A stretch of 9,292 nucleotides of DNA, from assembly GCA_021151605.1 (NCBI GenBank), contig JAGKWZ010000221.1:1-9292 (forward strand). The letters run 5' to 3'. The stretch comes from Verrucomicrobiaceae bacterium (GTDB lineage: Bacteria > Verrucomicrobiota > Verrucomicrobiia > Verrucomicrobiales > Verrucomicrobiaceae). The translations under genes and the position numbers were made by a program. The notes beneath the pieces were generated by a model. That model searched no databases and was not told where the DNA came from. It saw nothing but the letters and a program-made list of their open reading frames with translations. Positions 5,718-9,292 of this stretch are shown here, piece after piece; within the stretch, counting starts at the first letter, position 1, and every line of letters starts with the position of its first letter.

Positions 5718-6389
5718 TCACTTGCCGCCCGAGGCCGAGACAGGCTTCACCTTGGCGATTTCGCCTTCCCAGCTCAGGGCGAGATTGCCGCAGAGGACGA
5801 GGTAATCGAGGGCTTCGAGGGCGGTGCCGTTTTTGAGGGTGATGGAGAGGTGCGGCTGTTTGGCGGGCGCGGTGTAGTCGATGCGCAGGCCGGTTTGCTT
5901 CGTGATCTCGGCAAAGACTTCGGCGGCGTGACGGTCGCGGAGGTCGAGGGTGACGCGGGCGGTGGTTTTGGTTTTCGCCGGAGGTGGCGCGGGGGTGGTG
6001 AAGGTGCGCTTGGGGAGTTCGGCGGGCAGTTCATGCGGGGCACCGGCTTGAATCCAACGGCGCACGATCTCTTTTTCCTCGCCAGTGAGCGGTGGGGTCT
6101 TCGGATGATCGTCGGGGGGCATTTCGCCGTCGTTCACGAGGCGATAAATCTCGGAACGGTGAGGTTTGCCGCGCTCGATGTAGTCGAGGTTGTCGGCGAG
6201 GCGCTTGAGATCGAGCACATGGCCGAACTTGCCCTCGGGCTTCTTCAGATGGCTGCCGTGGCACTCGTTGCACTTCTGCTCGAAGATGACGTGGACATTG
6301 CCCGCGAGATGGAGCGCCTTTTCGCTTGAGACAGGCTGCTGCGCGTGAGCCGAAATGGCGGCGATGAGAAGAAGAGCGAGGCGTTTCAT
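5718..6389 (-). CDS. Exported PSCyt1-type cytochrome c with C-terminal STN-like domain
   Basis: This 223-residue protein starts M-K-R-L-A-L-L-L-I-A-A-I-S-A-H-A, a signal peptide with a probable cut after A-H-A (about residue 16). A c-type heme site C-N-E-C-H is at 40-44, and the distal Met sits in G-E-M-P-P (88-92), as in the planctomycete cytochrome C family (PF07635). A Pro/Ala/Lys linker (about 131-144) leads to residues 145-215, with a βαβ pattern (L-D-L-R-D-R-H-A-A-E-V-F..., I-T-L-K-N-G-T-A-L-E-A-L-D-Y-L) like the STN (secretin/TonB N-terminal) domain. ATG 6387-6389 overlaps the stop of the upstream oxidoreductase as ATGA. An in-frame extension to 6545 is rejected because it would run into that gene and hide the signal peptide. 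It may carry electrons from the oxidoreductase; that is inference from coupling. Confidence 0.85.
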   Translation of the reverse strand: MKRLALLLIAAISAHAQQPVSSEKALHLAGNVHVIFEQKCNECHGSHLKKPEGKFGHVLDLKRLADNLDYIERGKPHRSEIYRLVNDGEMPPDDHPKTPPLTGEEKEIVRRWIQAGAPHELPAELPKRTFTTPAPPPAKTKTTARVTLDLRDRHAAEVFAEITKQTGLRIDYTAPAKQPHLSITLKNGTALEALDYLVLCGNLALSWEGEIAKVKPVSASGGK

Positions 6390-7618
6390 GCGATGATCTC
6401 GAATCGGCGCACTTGGATGCCGTTCTTGCCGGTCTTTTGCAGCGGACGCGGCTCGGGCTGCGCATAGCCATTGAGGTCCACACTGCGGGCGCGGGCCTCG
6501 TAGCGGCCTGGCGGCAGGTTTTTGACCATCGCGTGATAGGCGCACATGCCATAGCGCGACGGCCAGGATTGCGGTCGGCCGGTGGCGGCATCAAAGGCGA
6601 GCACTTGGCTTGGTTTCACGCCTTGGGGCAGCACGGAGGGCCAATCGGGCTGCGCTTCGAGTTCGCAGGGTTTCCATGGGGCGTTGAGCAGTTCGGGTGC
6701 GTCATCGGCGAGCGGTTGTGGCTCGCCTTCAATGCGGCGCAGCCAGTATTCGACTCGCTGCAAGCCAGACGGTCCGCTCACCACTTGGCCGGTGATGAAG
6801 ACGGGCTGACCGGCGGGGATTTTTTGGCCTTCGAGGCTTTTATCGACATAGGCGGCGGTCTTCAGCACGGAATCGGGATCGTTGTTGCCGTGCGCGTAGG
6901 TGTCGTTGTTGCGGGCATCGTTGGTGACAAAGATGTGCTGGAGCCATTTGATGGATTTGTAGCCGTGCGACCACGGCACGATCATGCGCACCGGCCCGCC
7001 GCGCTCCAGGCTGAGCGGTGCGCCATTCACGCGGTAGGCGAGGAAGATGGGCAGATCGCCCGGTGCGGTCTCAAAGCACTGCGTGTAGCTGACGGACGAT
7101 TTGAAGACCTGCTTCGGATCGTGGTTGTGAAAGCCCCAAAAGTAGATGCGGCGGACGTTGTTCATCCTGCCGCAGAGCTTCAGCACCTCACGCAGCGGCA
7201 CGCCGGTCCACAGGCCCTGGCCCAGCGGCGTGTCGATGTTCAGGCACTGCATGGCTTTGAGGAAGTGAACCTCGTGCTTCTTGCCCAGCTCCATGAGCGT
7301 GGGCAGATCGAGCGCATTGCCATCGGCCAGCGTGAGCGGCTTTTGCAAGGTGGCGGGCACTTTGGTGTGCGGGTCTTCGATAAAAGCATCCGCCGTGATC
7401 TCACAGCGCCACGTCTCCGGCGTGAGGCGTGCCTGGAGCAAGGCCTCGCCCACGAGCGTGTGCGGCTTCGGCGTGCCGCGAGACACGTCATAGAAATCCA
7501 GATCCGGCGTGAGCAACGGCTGAAGCTTGGGCGCTGGTATCTCCGCACGCGAAACGGACGCCGCCGCAATGCCAAGGCTGCTGGCGCGGAGGAATCGCCG
7601 ACGGGTGATCAAATTCAT
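6386..7618 (-). CDS. Tat-exported sulfite oxidase-type molybdopterin oxidoreductase
   Basis: This 410-residue protein begins with a twin-arginine signal, T-R-R-R-F-L-R-A-S followed by a mild hydrophobic stretch ending about residue 25, so it is exported folded with its cofactor. The molybdopterin domain (PF00174) covers about 60-250. Cys125 in A-M-Q-C-L-N is the likely Mo ligand, followed by G-L-W-T-G-V-P-L-R-E-V-L and the typical G-G-P-V-R-M-I-V-P-W-S-H-G-Y-K-S-I-K-W-L. The C-terminal part (about 270-410) looks like the immunoglobulin-like dimerisation domain of sulfite oxidases. Substrate is unknown: the family includes sulfite oxidase and other reductases. It overlaps the cytochrome gene by ATGA, suggesting an electron-transfer pair. 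ATG 7618 is preferred because it places the twin arginine close to the N-terminus; ATG 7654 is the alternative. Confidence 0.87.
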   Translation of the reverse strand: MNLITRRRFLRASSLGIAAASVSRAEIPAPKLQPLLTPDLDFYDVSRGTPKPHTLVGEALLQARLTPETWRCEITADAFIEDPHTKVPATLQKPLTLADGNALDLPTLMELGKKHEVHFLKAMQCLNIDTPLGQGLWTGVPLREVLKLCGRMNNVRRIYFWGFHNHDPKQVFKSSVSYTQCFETAPGDLPIFLAYRVNGAPLSLERGGPVRMIVPWSHGYKSIKWLQHIFVTNDARNNDTYAHGNNDPDSVLKTAAYVDKSLEGQKIPAGQPVFITGQVVSGPSGLQRVEYWLRRIEGEPQPLADDAPELLNAPWKPCELEAQPDWPSVLPQGVKPSQVLAFDAATGRPQSWPSRYGMCAYHAMVKNLPPGRYEARARSVDLNGYAQPEPRPLQKTGKNGIQVRRFEIIA

Positions 7619-7658
7619 GCGGCCTGAACGTGCTCGGGACCTGTGTGCTGTCATCTGA

Positions 7659-7680
7659 TTCAGCCTGAAGAACAGCTGAA
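7659..7680. promoter_or_regulatory. Nested inverted repeats in a divergent promoter region
   Basis: TTCAGCCTGAA (7659-7669) is a perfect 5+1+5 palindrome, and TTCAGC (7659-7664) also pairs with GCTGAA (7675-7680). The site lies in the 95-base spacer between the divergent oxidoreductase and cytochrome/DUF1592 genes. It could be an operator serving one or both. Short palindromes arise easily by chance, and no -35/-10 pair is clear. Confidence 0.25.
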
Positions 7681-7713
7681 AAAGATGAGGGAGTGACGGC
7701 GATACTTGTTCCC

Positions 7714-9292
7714 ATGCGCTTCTTCCTTTTGTCCCTCCTCATTAGCCTCTCAGCGCAGGCAAACCCCGCTGCTTTTTTGGAGCAGCATTGCGTGAAGTGC
7801 CATGACGCGGAGGTGCAGAAGGGCAATCTGGATCTCACTGCGCTGAAAAGCGACGATTTGGCGGATGAGGAGAAGTTTGCGCGGTGGGTGAAGATTCATG
7901 ACCGCATCCAATCGGGTGAGATGCCGCCGAAGAAGGAGAAGCGGCCGGGAGCGGGGGCGGTCAATGCGGTGGTCGGGGAGTTGGCGAAGACGCTCGTCGA
8001 GGCTGAGCGCGAGCGCCTTGATCAGGCGAACCGCACGAGCGTGCGGCGGATGACGCGGGTGGAGTATGAGCACACGCTGCGGGATCTGTTTCACATGCCG
8101 GGGATCGCTTTGCAGATGATGCTGCCGACGGATGGCAGTGCGCTGGGCTTTGATACGAATGCGGACGCGCTGGATGTGTCGCACGTCAATTTGTCGAAAT
8201 ACATCGAGGCAGCGGATAAGACACTGGACATGGCCATCGCGGTGCAGCCGGAGGCTCCGCAGGTGGAGTCGGTGCGGCTCTCGCTGGCGCGGAACTATAT
8301 GCCGGACATCATGCTCATGGGCGGTGATGCGATGCTGTTCCGCGACAAGAAGATCGACCCCGAGTTCCCGCCTGCGGGCGAATACGCGCACATCAACCAA
8401 GGGGCGCATGAGCAGATCGGCATGTTTGACCGCATGAGCAGCGTGGGCGTGTTTCGGCATGAGGATGAGTCGTTCAGCGCCTACTTCCAAAAGTTCGTCG
8501 TGCTGCATCCGGGCATGTATCGCGCCAAGGCGTCGTTTTGGAGCCTGTGGTGGGATAAGGGCCAAATTTTGCCCGCACGCGGTGTTGAGGCTGCGAGGCT
8601 CTCGGTGGTGCAATTCAACGAGAATGGCCGTGGCGGCCAGCATCCGAGTTATGTGCTCGGTTATTATGATGCGCCGTCGCTGGAGTCGAAAATTCACGAG
8701 CTGGAGCTGTGGATGAACCCGAAGGAGGCCTTTGGCTTTAATACCGCCTCACTTGCGCCGGTGGTGCTGTATCGCGTGGGCACGTGGGGGCAGGTGAATC
8801 GCACGATGGGCTTCACCGGGCCGTGCATCGTGAGTGATTGGCTGGATGTGGAAGGGCCATTTCATGACGTGTGGCCGCCGCGCAGTCATCAGGTGCTGTT
8901 TGGGGAGCGGAAGCTCACGGAGTTCAAAACAGCCGAGCACAAAAACGTGCGTGCGCCGCTGCGAAAGCCGCTGAAGCAGGAAGTCATCGGCGCGGACAAC
9001 CGGCCCGCGCCGATCTCAGGAATCTGGACCGTGCAGCCAGAGGATGCGCTGGCGGAGGCGGACAAGCTGCTGGCGAGTTTTCTTCCGAAGGCGTTTCGTC
9101 GTCCAGTCGAAGTAGCCACGCGCCAGGGCTATCTCGGGCTGGTGGAGACTCGGCTGAGAGCGGGCGATTGCTTTGAGACGGCGATGCGCTTCGCCTACCG
9201 CACCGCGTTGTGCTCGCCGGACTTTTTGTATCACATCGAGCCTGCGGGGCAGTTGGATGACGCGGCGCTGGCTTCACGGCTTTCGTATTGGC
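7714..9292 (+). CDS. Large PSCyt1/DUF1587/DUF1592-type exported cytochrome protein, 3' end outside window
   Basis: The frame from ATG 7714 stays open to the last base, giving 526 residues of an incomplete protein. Residues 1-16 form a signal peptide (M-R-F-F-L-L-S-L-L-I-S-L-S-A-Q-A). A heme c site C-V-K-C-H is at 26-30 and the distal Met in G-E-M-P-P at 68-72. The DUF1587 region follows at about 108-175 (V-R-R-M-T-R-V-E-Y-E-H-T-L-R-D-L-F). A long β-rich middle part (about 230-420) comes next. The closing part has F-L-P-K-A-F-R-R-P-V (DUF1595) leading into the DUF1592 start, A-L-C-S-P-D-F-L-Y-H, then L-A-S-R-L-S-Y-W at the window edge. Relatives run to roughly 700-900 residues and end with DUF1588/DUF1585, often followed by a DUF1552 gene. 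They are exported, and their role is unproven, possibly in polymer use. No Shine-Dalgarno sequence precedes the ATG. Confidence 0.9.
   Translation, partial: MRFFLLSLLISLSAQANPAAFLEQHCVKCHDAEVQKGNLDLTALKSDDLADEEKFARWVKIHDRIQSGEMPPKKEKRPGAGAVNAVVGELAKTLVEAERERLDQANRTSVRRMTRVEYEHTLRDLFHMPGIALQMMLPTDGSALGFDTNADALDVSHVNLSKYIEAADKTLDMAIAVQPEAPQVESVRLSLARNYMPDIMLMGGDAMLFRDKKIDPEFPPAGEYAHINQGAHEQIGMFDRMSSVGVFRHEDESFSAYFQKFVVLHPGMYRAKASFWSLWWDKGQILPARGVEAARLSVVQFNENGRGGQHPSYVLGYYDAPSLESKIHELELWMNPKEAFGFNTASLAPVVLYRVGTWGQVNRTMGFTGPCIVSDWLDVEGPFHDVWPPRSHQVLFGERKLTEFKTAEHKNVRAPLRKPLKQEVIGADNRPAPISGIWTVQPEDALAEADKLLASFLPKAFRRPVEVATRQGYLGLVETRLRAGDCFETAMRFAYRTALCSPDFLYHIEPAGQLDDAALASRLSYW

Noticed and set aside
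6390..6545. N-terminal extension of the small cytochrome gene
   Set aside because: It would overlap the oxidoreductase gene and bury the signal peptide that begins at ATG 6389.
6413..7627. A 404-codon open frame on the + strand
   Set aside because: It is exactly antisense to the molybdopterin oxidoreductase, whose Tat signal and cofactor motifs are clear. The antisense translation has no recognisable domain and is an effect of high-GC codon use.
7750..8697. A 315-codon open frame on the - strand
   Set aside because: It is antisense to the cytochrome/DUF1592 gene. Its product is Arg/His/Leu-rich with no domain, typical of a shadow frame.
1..9292. CRISPR arrays, tRNA or rRNA genes, transposases, integrases
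   Set aside because: I looked for regularly spaced repeats, tRNA-like cloverleaf sequence and transposase or integrase motifs on both strands and saw none.

Overview
The window looks like chromosomal DNA of a Verrucomicrobia or Planctomycetes bacterium. The clues are the outer genes: a DUF1553 (PSD1) tail, a small PSCyt1-type cytochrome c with a Met-Pro-Pro motif, and a large cytochrome/DUF1587/DUF1592-type protein. These families are hallmarks of that superphylum. Shine-Dalgarno signals are weak or absent before most genes, which also fits. The phylum call is inference from family content.

Layout: (1) 1-591, the C-terminal end of a DUF1553 protein on the + strand. (2) 592-1424, a short spacer with a hairpin, then a type II toxin-antitoxin pair (RHH antitoxin, PIN toxin) on the - strand. 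(3) 1425-1681, a spacer with a possible 51-residue ORF. (4) 1682-2982, on the - strand, an XRE regulator followed by an ImmA/IrrE-type metalloprotease. (5) 2983-3155, a divergent control region holding a perfect inverted repeat and recurring GAACGA words. (6) 3156-5684, on the + strand, four genes joined by three successive ATGA start/stop overlaps: a three-domain multiubiquitin-like protein, an E2/UBC-like protein, a JAMM/MPN peptidase and a ThiF/E1-like adenylating enzyme. (7) 5718-7618, on the - strand, a Tat-exported molybdopterin oxidoreductase overlapping a small cytochrome c with a C-terminal STN-like domain. (8) 7714-9292, on the + strand, the start of a large PSCyt1/DUF1587/DUF1595/DUF1592 protein that runs out of the window.

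The centre is the point of interest: a compact bacterial ubiquitin-like conjugation cassette with modifier, activator, carrier and JAMM protease. It is divergently controlled by a repressor/anti-repressor-protease pair and sits next to a toxin-antitoxin locus. Its likely working is that E1 adenylates the C-terminus of the tandem β-grasp protein, the E2-like protein receives it and passes it to a target, and the JAMM enzyme trims the precursor or removes the modifier. XRE would keep the operon silent until ImmA cleaves it. A defence or stress role is inference from this gene company. Similar gene sets were predicted earlier by comparative genomics, so the class is not new, but this version has several unusual active-site features. 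Both flanks are ordinary exported cytochrome genes of the host, so 592-5717 reads as an inserted accessory island.
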